A stretch of DNA of 64,000 nt from an uncultured Oscillospiraceae bacterium (GCA_947627285.1 CANQVL010000003.1:62001-126000); one strand, 5' to 3'; positions 8,338-17,172 are shown, counted from the stretch's first letter. Program-made: numbers and translations. The notes: generated by a model from the sequence alone, not told the origin.

Positions 8338-10482
8338 ATGACCGCATGGTATCTGGTGCTGTGCCTGGTCGTCCTCGGTATCGCCTACGTCTTCTTTAAC
8401 TACATGAGGATAAAGAGGATGAAGGAGGGGACGGCGGACATGGTGGAAATGGCCGGGATCATCCGTTCCGGCGCCAACACGTTCATGCTCACGGAGTACA
8501 AGAGCATCTGCCTTGTGCTGGCGGCTGTCGCTGTCATCTTCACGCTGTTTATCGAAAAGACCTCGGGCCTCTCCTTCCTGCTGGGCGGCGCCATGAGCTC
8601 CGTGGTGTGCGTTTTGGGAATGAAGAGCGCCACATACGCCAACGTGCGCACGGCAAACCGCGCCCGTGAGAGCCTGTCGATAGGGGAGACAGTCAAGGTC
8701 GCCCTGTGCGGCGGCTCCGTCTCCGGTCTCGCGGTGCAGACCTTCGGTATGCTGGGGCTCATCGTCATCATGCTCCTCCAGGGCGGCGTGGACCACACGA
8801 GCGTCAGCACCGGGCTCATTAAGCTGGGCTCAATGGCGTGCAATCCCACCGTCATGCGCATCTCCACGTACTCCCTGGGGTGCTCCATCGTCGCTATGTT
8901 CAACCGCGTCGCCGGCGGCAACTACACCAAGGCGGCGGACATCTCCTCCGACATCCTCGGCAAGATACGCCACGACCTTCCCGAGGACGACAGCCGCGTC
9001 CCCAACACCATCGCCGACTTCATCGGCGACAACGTGAACGACATCGCCGGCAACTGCTCCGACCTTCTTGAGAGCTTCGTCGCCACAATGTCCGCGTCCA
9101 TCATGATCGCCGTTACCCTCTACCAGACCCACGGCTCCAAGGACGCCATCACCGACGCCACCTTCAACGCCACGGTCATGTTCCCCATTATCCTCGCCGC
9201 CTGCGGGCTTATCGGGTGCCTTGTGGGGCTCATCATCGCCAACATAAAGAAGATGGGCGACAATCCCTCCCACGAGCTGGATATGTCCACCTGGATCTCT
9301 GCGGGACTCACCGTGATTCTGGGAGGCGCCGCGTCATACGTCATCTTCGCGAAGCTCGGCGCCGCCGGGAACCTCTATGAGGACTTCATCATCGGCTGGG
9401 CTTCCCCCTGGGTCAGCGCGGTCATGGGCATAATCTCCGGCGTCGCCATCGGCGTCATAACCGAGTATTACACCAGCACCGACCACAAGCCCACGAGAGA
9501 GCTTGCGGAGATATGCGAGGAGGGCGAGGCGTTCGTCGTCACAAAGGGCGACGCCATCGGCTCCCGCTCCTGCCTTCTGCCGGTGCTCATAATCGCCATA
9601 GCGCTGCTCATCTCCGGCAAGGTCTGCGGCACCTACGGCATAGCCATCTCCGCCCTCGGGATGCTGGCGTTCGTGGGCGCCACCGTCTCCATTGACGCCT
9701 TCGGCCCCATCGCCGACAACGCCGGCGGGCTTGCCGAGTCCTGCCACTTGGACCCCGACGTGAGGAAGATAACCGACAAGCTTGACGCCGTGGGTAACAC
9801 CACCGCCGCCATAGGCAAGGGCTTCGCCATCGGCTCCGCCGCCTTTGCCACCGTCTCCCTCATCGTGGCTTACGTTGGCAACTACACCGCCATCGGCTCC
9901 GAGCTCCAGCTCAACTTCGCCTCCTTCTTTGTGGTTGCCGGAGGTATCCTGGGCGGCGCGCTGGTGGAGTATTTCTCCGCCATGCTCACGGACAACACCA
10001 TCGACTCCGCCAAGATAATGGCTGACGAGGGCGACAAGATGATGTCCATTCCCGGCGTTTTGGAGGGAAAGGTGCGCCCCGACTACAACAAGATGATACG
10101 CCTCGCCGCTCAGGAGGCCATCCGCAAGATGGTCCTGCCCTCGGTCCTCGCCCTGCTCATACCGGTAGTGGGCGGGCTCCTCTTCGGCGTGCAATTCGTG
10201 GGAGGCATTCTCGTGGGCACCACCGTTGTGGCGATACCCCGCGCAATCTTCATGGGCAACTCCGGCGGCGCCTTCGACAACGCCAAGAAGTACATTGAGG
10301 GCGAAAACATCCCCGGACACGGCAAGGGCTCGCCCGCGCATAAGGCGGCAGTCACCGGCGACACCATCGGCGACACCCGCAAGGACGTGGTCGGCGTGGC
10401 TCTCGACATCTTCATAAAGCTCATGTCCACCGTCGCCAACACCCTCGCCCCCGTCCTCAAAAACATAGCCCTCATAAAGTGA
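8338..10482 (+). CDS. hppA: Membrane-bound K+-dependent-type pyrophosphatase (H+ or Na+ pump)
   Basis: 714 residues with about 16 hydrophobic segments. Couples hydrolysis of pyrophosphate to export of H+ or Na+ across the cytoplasmic membrane. Active-site blocks are visible: the acidic loop AADISSDILGK...LPEDDSRVPNTIADFIGDNVNDIAGNCSDL, VSIDAFGPIADNAGG, and the C-terminal GNSGGAFDNAKKYIE and GDTIGDTRKD. The GNTTAAIGKG motif carries Ala where K+-independent enzymes have Lys, so K+ dependence is predicted. The first acidic loop departs from the usual DVGADLVGKVE. Na+ versus H+ specificity cannot be settled here; an Mrp-type operon at 29-38 kb hints at sodium bioenergetics. Monocistronic, with its own promoter and terminator. 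Confidence 0.95.
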   Translation: MTAWYLVLCLVVLGIAYVFFNYMRIKRMKEGTADMVEMAGIIRSGANTFMLTEYKSICLVLAAVAVIFTLFIEKTSGLSFLLGGAMSSVVCVLGMKSATYANVRTANRARESLSIGETVKVALCGGSVSGLAVQTFGMLGLIVIMLLQGGVDHTSVSTGLIKLGSMACNPTVMRISTYSLGCSIVAMFNRVAGGNYTKAADISSDILGKIRHDLPEDDSRVPNTIADFIGDNVNDIAGNCSDLLESFVATMSASIMIAVTLYQTHGSKDAITDATFNATVMFPIILAACGLIGCLVGLIIANIKKMGDNPSHELDMSTWISAGLTVILGGAASYVIFAKLGAAGNLYEDFIIGWASPWVSAVMGIISGVAIGVITEYYTSTDHKPTRELAEICEEGEAFVVTKGDAIGSRSCLLPVLIIAIALLISGKVCGTYGIAISALGMLAFVGATVSIDAFGPIADNAGGLAESCHLDPDVRKITDKLDAVGNTTAAIGKGFAIGSAAFATVSLIVAYVGNYTAIGSELQLNFASFFVVAGGILGGALVEYFSAMLTDNTIDSAKIMADEGDKMMSIPGVLEGKVRPDYNKMIRLAAQEAIRKMVLPSVLALLIPVVGGLLFGVQFVGGILVGTTVVAIPRAIFMGNSGGAFDNAKKYIEGENIPGHGKGSPAHKAAVTGDTIGDTRKDVVGVALDIFIKLMSTVANTLAPVLKNIALIK

Positions 10483-10500
10483 TTCCGACCCCATAAACCA

Positions 10501-10529
10501 CCGCCCCCTGATTTGAGGGCGGATTTTTT
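10501..10529 (+). terminator. Intrinsic terminator after hppA
   Basis: CCGCCC (10501-10506) pairs with GGGCGG (10517-10522), followed by ATTTTTT. Confidence 0.85.
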
Positions 10530-10603
10530 GTAAAGCCAATTTACAAAAGCCTGTTTATGGCGTAACCTTTTGCCGTTTTACGCAACTAAGCTTATGTAAG
10601 AGG

Positions 10604-11122
10604 GTGGTAAATACGGAAGACTTCGACGCGATTTTTCGCGACTATTACTCCCGGGTCTACGGTTTTTTGCTGAAAATGTGCAATTACAGCATGGAGCTTG
10701 CCGAGGAGCTGGCGCAGGAGACCTTCTTTCAGGCGTATCTCTCCCTCGGGAGCTTCCGAGGAGGCTGTCAGCTCGGCACATGGCTCATTCAGATAGCGAA
10801 AAACCGCTTCTATATGTCCCTCAGAAGGCAAAAGCCAGAACAGGCGCCGCCGGAGGATACATACCCGCCGGCCAATGGCTCCGAAAACGGCATGGAGGAT
10901 AAAGTCATTCAACGGGAGCTGCTTTTACGGGCAAGGCAGATAATTGACGGCATGTCTCCGAATATGAGCGAGGTCATGCTGTACCGGATATATTCGGATC
11001 TGCCTTACGCGCAGATAGCCGCGCTGCTTAAAATATCGGAAGGCTCCGCGAAGGTCCTCTTTCATCGGGGAAAGGAGCTTTTGCGGAAAAAGCTAAAGGA
11101 GGAATACGGATATGAGATATGA
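10604..11122 (+). CDS. ECF-type RNA polymerase sigma factor
   Basis: 172 residues with sigma region 2 (DFDAIFRDYYSRVYGFLLKMC, AEELAQETFFQAYLSLGSFRG, LGTWLIQIAKNRF) and region 4 (LPYAQIAALLKISEGSAKVLFHRGKELLRKKL). No regions 1 or 3, as usual for ECF factors. GTG 10604 is the only plausible in-frame start at the N-terminus of region 2, but the AGAGG SD abuts it, so the start is uncertain. GTAACC at 10562-10567 could be an ECF-type -35 element and hints at autoregulation. The next gene overlaps it by 11 nt and encodes its likely anti-sigma factor. Confidence 0.92.
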   Translation: MVNTEDFDAIFRDYYSRVYGFLLKMCNYSMELAEELAQETFFQAYLSLGSFRGGCQLGTWLIQIAKNRFYMSLRRQKPEQAPPEDTYPPANGSENGMEDKVIQRELLLRARQIIDGMSPNMSEVMLYRIYSDLPYAQIAALLKISEGSAKVLFHRGKELLRKKLKEEYGYEI

Positions 11123-11771
11123 ATGTGACCTGATTCGTGACGTTGCCCCGCTTTACAAGGACGGCGCTCTCAGCGAAAACGGAGCCGCGGCTGTAAAGGA
11201 GCACCTGTCGGGGTGCAAGGACTGCCGGGCGTATTACGATTCCGTTTCAAATGAGCCCGCCCCCGTTTTGGAGGACAGCGCCGAGACTAAGCGGGCCGTC
11301 AGCCTGGGAAAGAGGATAACCGTATACCGTGCCTGGCAGCTGGGGACCTTTTTCACCGCCGCCGCAGCCCTCTTTACCATGATTTTCCCCTGGTTCGGTT
11401 ACCCCGGAATAACTGAGGTCAAGGGCATCTCGGTCCTGGGAAATCCTTTTGCCCTCACCGGCGTCGTGCTTTTCACTATCGCTGTGTGGTATAATTTCAA
11501 AACCTCGCGCCACCGCAGGATATGCGGCTTAACCGGCATTGGGCTGTGGTTATTTTTTGAGCTCTACTACTTTCTGACGATCCCAATGGGGTACTCCGCC
11601 GGCATATCCTGGGGACCCGTCAACATCGACATCCCGTGCTTTGAACGGTTCAGCATAATAGAAAGCCTTCAAAATGCCCTTCCCGCGTTCTATGCCGGCA
11701 TCGCGTCCACCGCCGCCGCTGGGGTCGTCTTTTGCCTTTTTGTCAAAAATACCGCGCTCGATATGACATGA
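11112..11771 (+). CDS. Zinc-finger (ZAS-type) membrane anti-sigma factor
   Basis: 219 residues. The N-terminal cytoplasmic domain has the H-x3-C-x2-C zinc signature of ZAS anti-sigma factors (KEHLSGCKDCRAYY, residues ~36-49), followed by about five hydrophobic segments from residue ~75 on. It overlaps the sigma gene by 11 nt, the standard arrangement of an ECF sigma factor and its membrane-bound inhibitor. In this family the anti-sigma holds the sigma factor at the membrane until a signal releases it. Signal unknown. Confidence 0.85.
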   Translation: MRYECDLIRDVAPLYKDGALSENGAAAVKEHLSGCKDCRAYYDSVSNEPAPVLEDSAETKRAVSLGKRITVYRAWQLGTFFTAAAALFTMIFPWFGYPGITEVKGISVLGNPFALTGVVLFTIAVWYNFKTSRHRRICGLTGIGLWLFFELYYFLTIPMGYSAGISWGPVNIDIPCFERFSIIESLQNALPAFYAGIASTAAAGVVFCLFVKNTALDMT

Positions 11772-11790
11772 CGTTTATTTAGCTATTTCA

Positions 11791-11819
11791 TTGACAACCG
11801 GGGGAAATGGGGATATAAT
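11791..11819 (+). promoter_or_regulatory. Consensus sigma-A promoter for the ATP-grasp/esterase operon
   Basis: TTGACA (11791-11796), 17-bp spacer, TATAAT (11814-11819): a perfect consensus promoter, so strong constitutive expression is expected. Confidence 0.88.
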
Positions 11820-11869
11820 ACACGTGAGCGATTTATTTCACTAAATCTACATATAAGGTGATGTCACAT

Positions 11870-13069
11870 ATGAACTTTGTATTTATTTCTCCCCAGTTCC
11901 CGCCCATATACTGGAGCTTCTGCGACAGGCTCAGGAGGAACGGCGTAAACGTTCTGGGAATAGGGGACAGCCCCTACGATTCGCTCTCCGACGGGCTCAA
12001 GGGCGCGCTCACCGAGTATTACCGGGTTGAGAACATGGAGGACTACGACCAGATGTACCGTGCCGTGGCGTTTTTCGCCTTCAAGTACGGTAAGATCAAC
12101 TGGATCGAGTCCAACAACGAATATTGGCTGGAGCAGGACGCCCGCCTGCGCACCGACTTCAACGTAACCACCGGCGTAAACACCGAGGAGGTCAAGTGCT
12201 TCAAGTCCAAGTGGGGAATGAAGGATTTTTACAAAAGGGCGGGCGTACCCACGGCGCGGTGCCACAGGATAACCACAAAAAAGGCGGCGCGCGACTTTAT
12301 CAAGCTTGTGGGCTATCCCGTCATAGTTAAGCCTGACAACGGCGTGGGCGCCAACGCCACCTACAAGCTGGAAAATGACGAGGATTTCAACGCCTTCTTT
12401 GACGAGCTCCCGCCGGTGCAGTACGTGATGGAGGAGTTCATCACCGGCGACATCTACTCCTACGACGCCATAACCGACTCAAAATGCGAGCCGCTGTTTG
12501 AATCCATGACCGCCTGGCCACCGTCCATCATGGACATAGTCAACGAGAAGTTGGACCTGGCCTATTACGTGGAGGCCGGAATGCCCGCCTCCCTCAAAAA
12601 GCTGGGCAGGGCGACGGCAAAGGAATTCGGCGCCCGCAGCCGCTTTATCCACCTGGAGTTTTTCAAGCTGAAGGTGGCTAAAGAGGGGCTCGGCAAGGTG
12701 GGCGACTTCGTGGGTCTCGAGGTTAATATGCGCCCCGCCGGGAGCTACACACCCGATATGATGAACTACGCCCACTCCACTGACGTCTATGAGATTTGGG
12801 CTGAGATGGTGGCTTACGACGAGCGCCGCCTCCCCGAGAGCGGCGATGACCACTTCTGCGTCACCGCTGACCGGAGGGATATGTATGAGTATGTACATAC
12901 CGTAGATGAGATCTATGAAAAATACGGCGAAAAAATCGTGAGATACGAGCGCCTTCCCGCGATCTGGGAGGACCAGATGGGCAACGAGACCTTTATCGCC
13001 CACGCCGGCAGCGCGAGAGAGGCGAAGGAATTTATCAAATTTGTCACCGCAAAGAAAAAATCAAAGTGA
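11870..13069 (+). CDS. ATP-grasp carboxylate-amine ligase family protein
   Basis: 399 residues. The N-terminal Rossmann-like part (FVFISPQFPP, NVLGIGDSPYD) leads into an ATP-grasp fold with GYPVIVKPDNGVGANATYKL (nucleotide loop and Lys), QYVMEEFITGDIYSYDAI and a Mg-binding FVGLEVNMRPAGSYTPDM. Such enzymes join a carboxylate to an amine or thiol through an acyl phosphate. Start chosen at ATG 11870, since AGGTGAT (11856-11862) is a near-perfect SD 7 nt upstream; a GTG at 11858 and an ATG at 11861 overlap the SD. Paired 14 nt upstream of an esterase gene. Substrate unknown. Confidence 0.85.
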   Translation: MNFVFISPQFPPIYWSFCDRLRRNGVNVLGIGDSPYDSLSDGLKGALTEYYRVENMEDYDQMYRAVAFFAFKYGKINWIESNNEYWLEQDARLRTDFNVTTGVNTEEVKCFKSKWGMKDFYKRAGVPTARCHRITTKKAARDFIKLVGYPVIVKPDNGVGANATYKLENDEDFNAFFDELPPVQYVMEEFITGDIYSYDAITDSKCEPLFESMTAWPPSIMDIVNEKLDLAYYVEAGMPASLKKLGRATAKEFGARSRFIHLEFFKLKVAKEGLGKVGDFVGLEVNMRPAGSYTPDMMNYAHSTDVYEIWAEMVAYDERRLPESGDDHFCVTADRRDMYEYVHTVDEIYEKYGEKIVRYERLPAIWEDQMGNETFIAHAGSAREAKEFIKFVTAKKKSK

Positions 13070-13083
13070 GGAAAGCTTGAGCC

Positions 13084-13824
13084 ATGGAAGTCAGGTATTT
13101 TAAGGAGTGGAGCCGGGAGCTGGACCGAGAGATGGAGTTCAAGGTCTACGGCAATAAGGGTAAGGTGTGCTTCGCGTTCCCGCCCCAGGACGGCAGATTC
13201 TTTGACTTTGAAAATTTCGGCATGGTGGAGAGCATCCGCCCCTGGATAGAGGACGGACGCATAATGCTGGTGACGCCCGACAGCGTGGACGCGGAGAGCT
13301 GGTCCGCCAAAAACGACAGCCCACGCCACCGCATTGAGATGCAGGAGCGTTATTTCCGCTATATAACCTTGGAGCTTGAGGGCAGGGTCCGTCAGCTGGG
13401 GGACACCCACGGCAAGGGAATGGTCACGGGCTGTTCCATGGGCGCCTTCCACTCCGGCATACTTTTCTTCCGCCGCCCGGACCTTTTCGACACCGTTGTA
13501 GCCCTCAGCGGCACATACAACGCCAACGACTTCATCCGAGACTACACCGACGACCTCATATACGACAACTCCCCGGTGTACTTTCTTGCCAATATGCCCT
13601 TTGACCACCCGTACATGGAGCTCTACCGCAATTCACAGCTCATCTTCTGCGTGGGGCAGGGCGCCTGGGAGGACGACCTGCTTGCCGGCACACGCGCGCT
13701 GGACGCCGTCTGCCGCCAAAAGGCGATTCCCGCCTGGTTCGACTACTGGGGCTTTGACGTCAACCACGACTGGTGCTGGTGGCAAAAACAGCTCCCGTAT
13801 TTTTTCGGCAAGCTGGAAATATAG
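13084..13824 (+). CDS. Esterase-like alpha/beta hydrolase
   Basis: 246 residues with the nucleophile elbow GCSMGA (Ser118) and a C-terminal catalytic His in DVNHDWCWW; the acid is probably one of the Asp residues in the preceding region. The pattern fits the esterase D / COG4947-type group of uncharacterised esterases. No signal peptide, so cytoplasmic. Second gene of a two-gene operon with the ATP-grasp ligase, which suggests the two act on the same small molecule (ligation and ester hydrolysis); that is inference. Confidence 0.8.
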   Translation: MEVRYFKEWSRELDREMEFKVYGNKGKVCFAFPPQDGRFFDFENFGMVESIRPWIEDGRIMLVTPDSVDAESWSAKNDSPRHRIEMQERYFRYITLELEGRVRQLGDTHGKGMVTGCSMGAFHSGILFFRRPDLFDTVVALSGTYNANDFIRDYTDDLIYDNSPVYFLANMPFDHPYMELYRNSQLIFCVGQGAWEDDLLAGTRALDAVCRQKAIPAWFDYWGFDVNHDWCWWQKQLPYFFGKLEI

Positions 13825-13826
13825 TC

Positions 13827-13888
13827 AAAAAAGGGCTGTGCCCTTTTTGCGTTCTGATACGCCCCGACCGATTATGTCGGGGCGTTTC
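13827..13888 (+). terminator. Two tandem intrinsic terminators
   Basis: GGGC TGT GCCC flanked by A6 and T5 (13827-13848) and ACGCCCCGAC...GTCGGGGCGT (13859-13885) followed by TTT. They separate the esterase gene from the convergent oxidoreductase gene. Confidence 0.88.
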
Positions 13889-13898
13889 TGTGAAGGCG

Positions 13899-15203
13899 TT
13901 ACGGTTTAAGATTCAGACCCTTTACAGCGGGTCCCGTGATTACCGAGCCGTCGTCGGCAAACCTTGAGCCGTGGCAGGGGCAGTCCCAGGTGTGCTCCCG
14001 GTTGTTGTATTTTAGCGCACAGCCAAGATGAGTACAGCGGGGGAGGGTTGGCGTTAAGAGATTTGCCGCGCTGTGGAGCGAATTATCCAGAAGCGGCATA
14101 GCGGGCATTTTCCTGTCGGAGGCGAAGACCCTGGCGTATGTGTTCTCGCGCCCCAGGATCGCGTCTGTGAGGATATCCGCCGCCACCATGGACGTCGTCA
14201 TACCCCAGGCGTTGAAGCCGGTGGCGACGAAAATATTGGAGCTGGCGGGGGAATATCTGCCGATGTACGGCACCTCGTCCAGGGTGAAGCAGTCCTGATT
14301 GACCCACCGGCATATCTCCCTTGCCTCGGGCGCGTGGTTTTTGAGAAACAGGGCGATTTTTGAAAAGTCGTCCTCCTCGTGTCCTGGGTCATGGTTGCCG
14401 CGGCCTATAAGGGTCACATTTCCAATGCTTCTGAAAAAGAAGCCCTTTTCCGCGTCCTCCACGGCTGTACAGCGCAGCGGGGGAATATTTTCCACAGCCA
14501 CAACGCTCTCGCGCTTTTGCCGCATTTTCATGAAGTACAGCCCCCGCCGGTCGATGAAGGGGAAGTGTGAGGCGATGATGATGTTCCTCGCCGTGACGCT
14601 CCCGGAGTCCGTTCGGGCGGACATATTTTTTACTGACAGGACAGGGGAGCGCTCATAAATTTTCAAACCCCTTGCCGCGCTCATCAAAAACTTCAGCGGA
14701 TGGAACTGCGCCATATCCGGGAACAGCACCCCGCCGGCGGAGCTTATGCCCAGGGGAGCCCCGGAGGTAAATTCCGCGTGGAAGCCCATGCTTTGCACAG
14801 CCGCCGCCTCACGCTCCATCTTTGCCTTGTTACGCGGGGAATACATGAGCGACGGGCGCATCTCAAAATCGCAGTCCACGCCCCACGCAAGCTCCGAAAG
14901 CTCCCGTACAGCCTTGAGGTTGGAGTCCAGGTATCCCTTCGCCATCTCCCTGCCGAACCGGGATATGAGGTCTGAATAAAGCACGCTGTGCTGCGCGGAG
15001 ATCACCGCCGTGGTGCCGGAGGTTATTCCCCGCCCCACCCGGTCCGCCTCCAGCACCACACAGTCGATTCCGGCGTCCGTCAGCCTTTTGGCGCAGAGTA
15101 TCCCCGCCATGCCGCCGCCTATTACAAGCGCGTCGGCGCTTATGTCGTTCATAAGCTTTGGATATACCGGCGCCTCAATGCCCTTTGTCCATATCGTTTC
15201 CAT
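13899..15203 (-). CDS. FAD-dependent oxidoreductase with C-terminal Rieske [2Fe-2S] domain
   Basis: 434 residues. The N-terminal DAO/FAD fold begins with VIGGGMAGILCAKRL (dinucleotide motif) and VVLEADRVGRGITSGTTAV. The last ~45 residues are a Rieske domain with the ligands CTHLGC and CPCHGS. The architecture matches B. subtilis YhfW-like proteins, whose substrate is unknown. ATG 15203 is preferred over an ATG 9 nt further out because AAGGGGTG lies about 8 nt upstream of it. A combined flavin and iron-sulphur centre implies one-electron transfer to or from a carrier. Divergent from ogt across 59 bp. Confidence 0.88.
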   Translation of the reverse strand: METIWTKGIEAPVYPKLMNDISADALVIGGGMAGILCAKRLTDAGIDCVVLEADRVGRGITSGTTAVISAQHSVLYSDLISRFGREMAKGYLDSNLKAVRELSELAWGVDCDFEMRPSLMYSPRNKAKMEREAAAVQSMGFHAEFTSGAPLGISSAGGVLFPDMAQFHPLKFLMSAARGLKIYERSPVLSVKNMSARTDSGSVTARNIIIASHFPFIDRRGLYFMKMRQKRESVVAVENIPPLRCTAVEDAEKGFFFRSIGNVTLIGRGNHDPGHEEDDFSKIALFLKNHAPEAREICRWVNQDCFTLDEVPYIGRYSPASSNIFVATGFNAWGMTTSMVAADILTDAILGRENTYARVFASDRKMPAMPLLDNSLHSAANLLTPTLPRCTHLGCALKYNNREHTWDCPCHGSRFADDGSVITGPAVKGLNLKP

Positions 15204-15214
15204 GAAAAACACCC

Positions 15215-15238
15215 CTTTTGCCTTATTATCGGCAAAAG
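15215..15238. promoter_or_regulatory. Palindrome between divergent oxidoreductase and ogt genes
   Basis: CTTTTGCC (15215-15222) and GGCAAAAG (15231-15238) form a perfect inverted repeat with an 8-nt centre in the 59-bp divergent gap. It may be an operator serving both genes; no promoter is obvious. Confidence 0.45.
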
Positions 15239-15262
15239 AGGCGAGAATTATCGGGGTGAAAA

Positions 15263-15727
15263 ATGATTTACAGATTCAGCGAACGCTTTGACTGGCTGGA
15301 GCTCACCTGCGCTGTCGAGGACGGCGCCGTTGTGTCCGTGTCCTTCGGGGCAGGGGAGGAGACCCCAAATCCTACGCGGGAGGCACAAGACCTTTGGAGC
15401 GCGGTCAGAGCGCAACTTGAGGAGTATGTGATGGGACGCAGACAGGCATTTGACCTGCCGCTCAGATACTCCGGAACACCGTTCCAAACGCGCGTATGGG
15501 ACGCCCTGCGCGGCATACCCTACGGTGAGACGCGCACCTACGGGGAGCTGGCGGAGTACATCGGAAGCCCAAAGGCCGCCCGCGCCGTGGGCGGAGCCTG
15601 CCACGCAAACCCAATCGCCGTGATAATTCCCTGCCACAGGGTCGTGGGCTCCTCCGGTTCCCTCACCGGCTTCGGCGGCGGAATTGAGGTCAAGGAACGC
15701 CTTTTAAGACTCGAGGGCGCGATATAA
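15263..15727 (+). CDS. ogt: Methylated-DNA--protein-cysteine methyltransferase
   Basis: 154 residues. Direct reversal of O6-alkylguanine in DNA by moving the alkyl group to its own cysteine. The active-site motif IPCHRVVGS and the helix-turn-helix GTPFQTRVWDALRGIPYGETRTYGELA with arginine finger are clear, followed by LTGFGGG. No N-terminal Ada regulatory domain, so an Ogt-type enzyme. SD GGGGTG (15251-15256) fits ATG 15263. Single gene with a terminator after it. Confidence 0.95.
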   Translation: MIYRFSERFDWLELTCAVEDGAVVSVSFGAGEETPNPTREAQDLWSAVRAQLEEYVMGRRQAFDLPLRYSGTPFQTRVWDALRGIPYGETRTYGELAEYIGSPKAARAVGGACHANPIAVIIPCHRVVGSSGSLTGFGGGIEVKERLLRLEGAI

Positions 15728-15735
15728 TGACATTA

Positions 15736-15763
15736 TTAAAGCCGGACAAATGTCCGGCTTTAA
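15736..15763. terminator. Bidirectional terminator
   Basis: TTAAAGCCGGACA (15736-15748) and TGTCCGGCTTTAA (15751-15763) form a perfect 13-bp stem; A and T runs on both sides serve the convergent genes. Confidence 0.9.
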
Positions 15764-15773
15764 ATTCGGCTCT

Positions 15774-17030
15774 TTATTCAATTTCCCCAGGCTTTAATAC
15801 CACCCATGCGTCGGGGAGGTAGCGGCCGGTGTGGTTGGGGCTTGAGGTCTTGGTGATCGTCTCGCCCAGATAGCACATAAGCGCGCTGGAGCCGCCGTCG
15901 TTGTGCATGGCGGTGTAGCAGTCGTACCGCAGCAGGACGTCGGCGCAGACGGACACCGTGGTGCCGGCGCTGTGGACCTGCCGCCCGTCAATGACCAGCA
16001 GAAGCGTATCCTTTGTGGAGGTCTGACCTATACAGCTTCGGGGCTGTATACCCATTCCGTAGGAGCCCTCGCCCACCTTTTTCTCGCCGTTGGCGATGAG
16101 TATGGGGTAGAACTGTATCCCGCAGCGGAGCATGGCTGTGTCCACCTTGTAGCCCACGCGAAGGTTGTCCTCGTAATCAAAGCCGGCTATCTGATAGGGA
16201 CTGCCGATAACGTCGTTTATCGTCTCCCCGTCGGAAAGGACGAGCCCGACAACCTTCTCGCCACGACCCTTTCCGTCGGGGTCATAGAAGGCGCTGGCGT
16301 TGATGGAGATGGGCGCGTCGTAGCTCTTGCAGTATTCCACCACGGTCTGCCCGCGGCTTTCGTATTTTGATACGCCGAGTATGGTCCTGGAGCTGTCCTT
16401 GCACAGGGCAAGCTTGCCGTTGTAGCTGAAGCCCCCGTCTGTGCCGTCGATGGTCATTATGAGGATCTCGTTGGGCATATCTATCGCCCACACCGGGTCG
16501 CCCGCGGTGGTCATGATACCGAGGCTCTCAATGTCCTTGACCTGAATGTTTTCAAGCTCCAGGTCGTCGGGGACCGTGGCGGCGTCGATCTGCGGGAACA
16601 TCTCCAAAAGGGCGGCAAGGTCCGCCGCGCGCTTCGTGTCCTCCGTGTCCGCGCCGGAGGGAGGAACAGGCGGCAGCGTGGTGGGATCCGAGGTTTGACC
16701 CGGGGGAAGGGTGCTCTCGGAGAGCATATTGTCCTCAAGCTGCCTGTCAATGTCGTCCATCACCCCGTCAATGACGCTCCGGGGTATAAACGCCGTCGCC
16801 AGCCACTGGTGGCTCAGGGTGGACATGGCGGTCTCGATGTACAGAGTCCTTAGACGGGCGATGAAGGGGATACTTGAATAAACCGCCGTAAAGTAACAGC
16901 CCACGAGCACCGCGAGAATGACAACAACGCAAATAAGCACACGCATACCCCGGCTCAAGCCGGTGCCACTTGTGCTGTGCGCTCCTGAGGAGCCGCCGAA
17001 CATTTTTGAGTTTTTATTTAAATCGTCCAT
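15774..17030 (-). CDS. Membrane-anchored phosphodiester glycosidase (NAGPA-like) domain protein
   Basis: 418 residues from ATG 17030; a TTG 36 nt further out (17066) would add 12 residues and no convincing SD decides between them. A transmembrane helix near residue 35 anchors it, then a Pro/Thr-rich linker (STLPPGQTSDPTTLPPVPPS) and a C-terminal NAGPA/DUF2233-type domain: TIDGTDGGFSYNGK, PISINASAFYDPDGKG, QPRSCIGQTSTKDTLLLVIDGR and MHNDGGSSALM, the last two being family hallmarks. Family members cleave sugar phosphodiesters or envelope polymers outside the cell. Convergent with ogt, divergent from tgt. Confidence 0.85.
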   Translation of the reverse strand: MDDLNKNSKMFGGSSGAHSTSGTGLSRGMRVLICVVVILAVLVGCYFTAVYSSIPFIARLRTLYIETAMSTLSHQWLATAFIPRSVIDGVMDDIDRQLEDNMLSESTLPPGQTSDPTTLPPVPPSGADTEDTKRAADLAALLEMFPQIDAATVPDDLELENIQVKDIESLGIMTTAGDPVWAIDMPNEILIMTIDGTDGGFSYNGKLALCKDSSRTILGVSKYESRGQTVVEYCKSYDAPISINASAFYDPDGKGRGEKVVGLVLSDGETINDVIGSPYQIAGFDYEDNLRVGYKVDTAMLRCGIQFYPILIANGEKKVGEGSYGMGIQPRSCIGQTSTKDTLLLVIDGRQVHSAGTTVSVCADVLLRYDCYTAMHNDGGSSALMCYLGETITKTSSPNHTGRYLPDAWVVLKPGEIE

Positions 17031-17115
17031 ATTCGCTATATTATCAAATTCCGACGTTTTTTTCAATACGGTAACCTCGATCCACGGTAAATTTTTTGTA
17101 AATTACGCGCCGAGG

Positions 17116-17144
17116 TTGATTATTTGCGGCACTTGGGCTATAAT
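17116..17144 (+). promoter_or_regulatory. Promoter of tgt
   Basis: TTGATT (17116-17121), 17-bp spacer, TATAAT (17139-17144); SD GGAGGAAG at 17164-17170. Confidence 0.8.
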
Positions 17145-17172
17145 GTACCAAAAATCGATTTGGGAGGAAGCT

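Noticed and set aside
9334-10539. Long open frame on the minus strand opposite hppA
   Set aside because: It lies antisense to a gene with clear family motifs; its product is Gly/Asp/Val-rich low-complexity sequence typical of the complement of GC-rich code. The same holds for the long frames opposite fba, the mrp genes, ligA and the P-type ATPase homologue.
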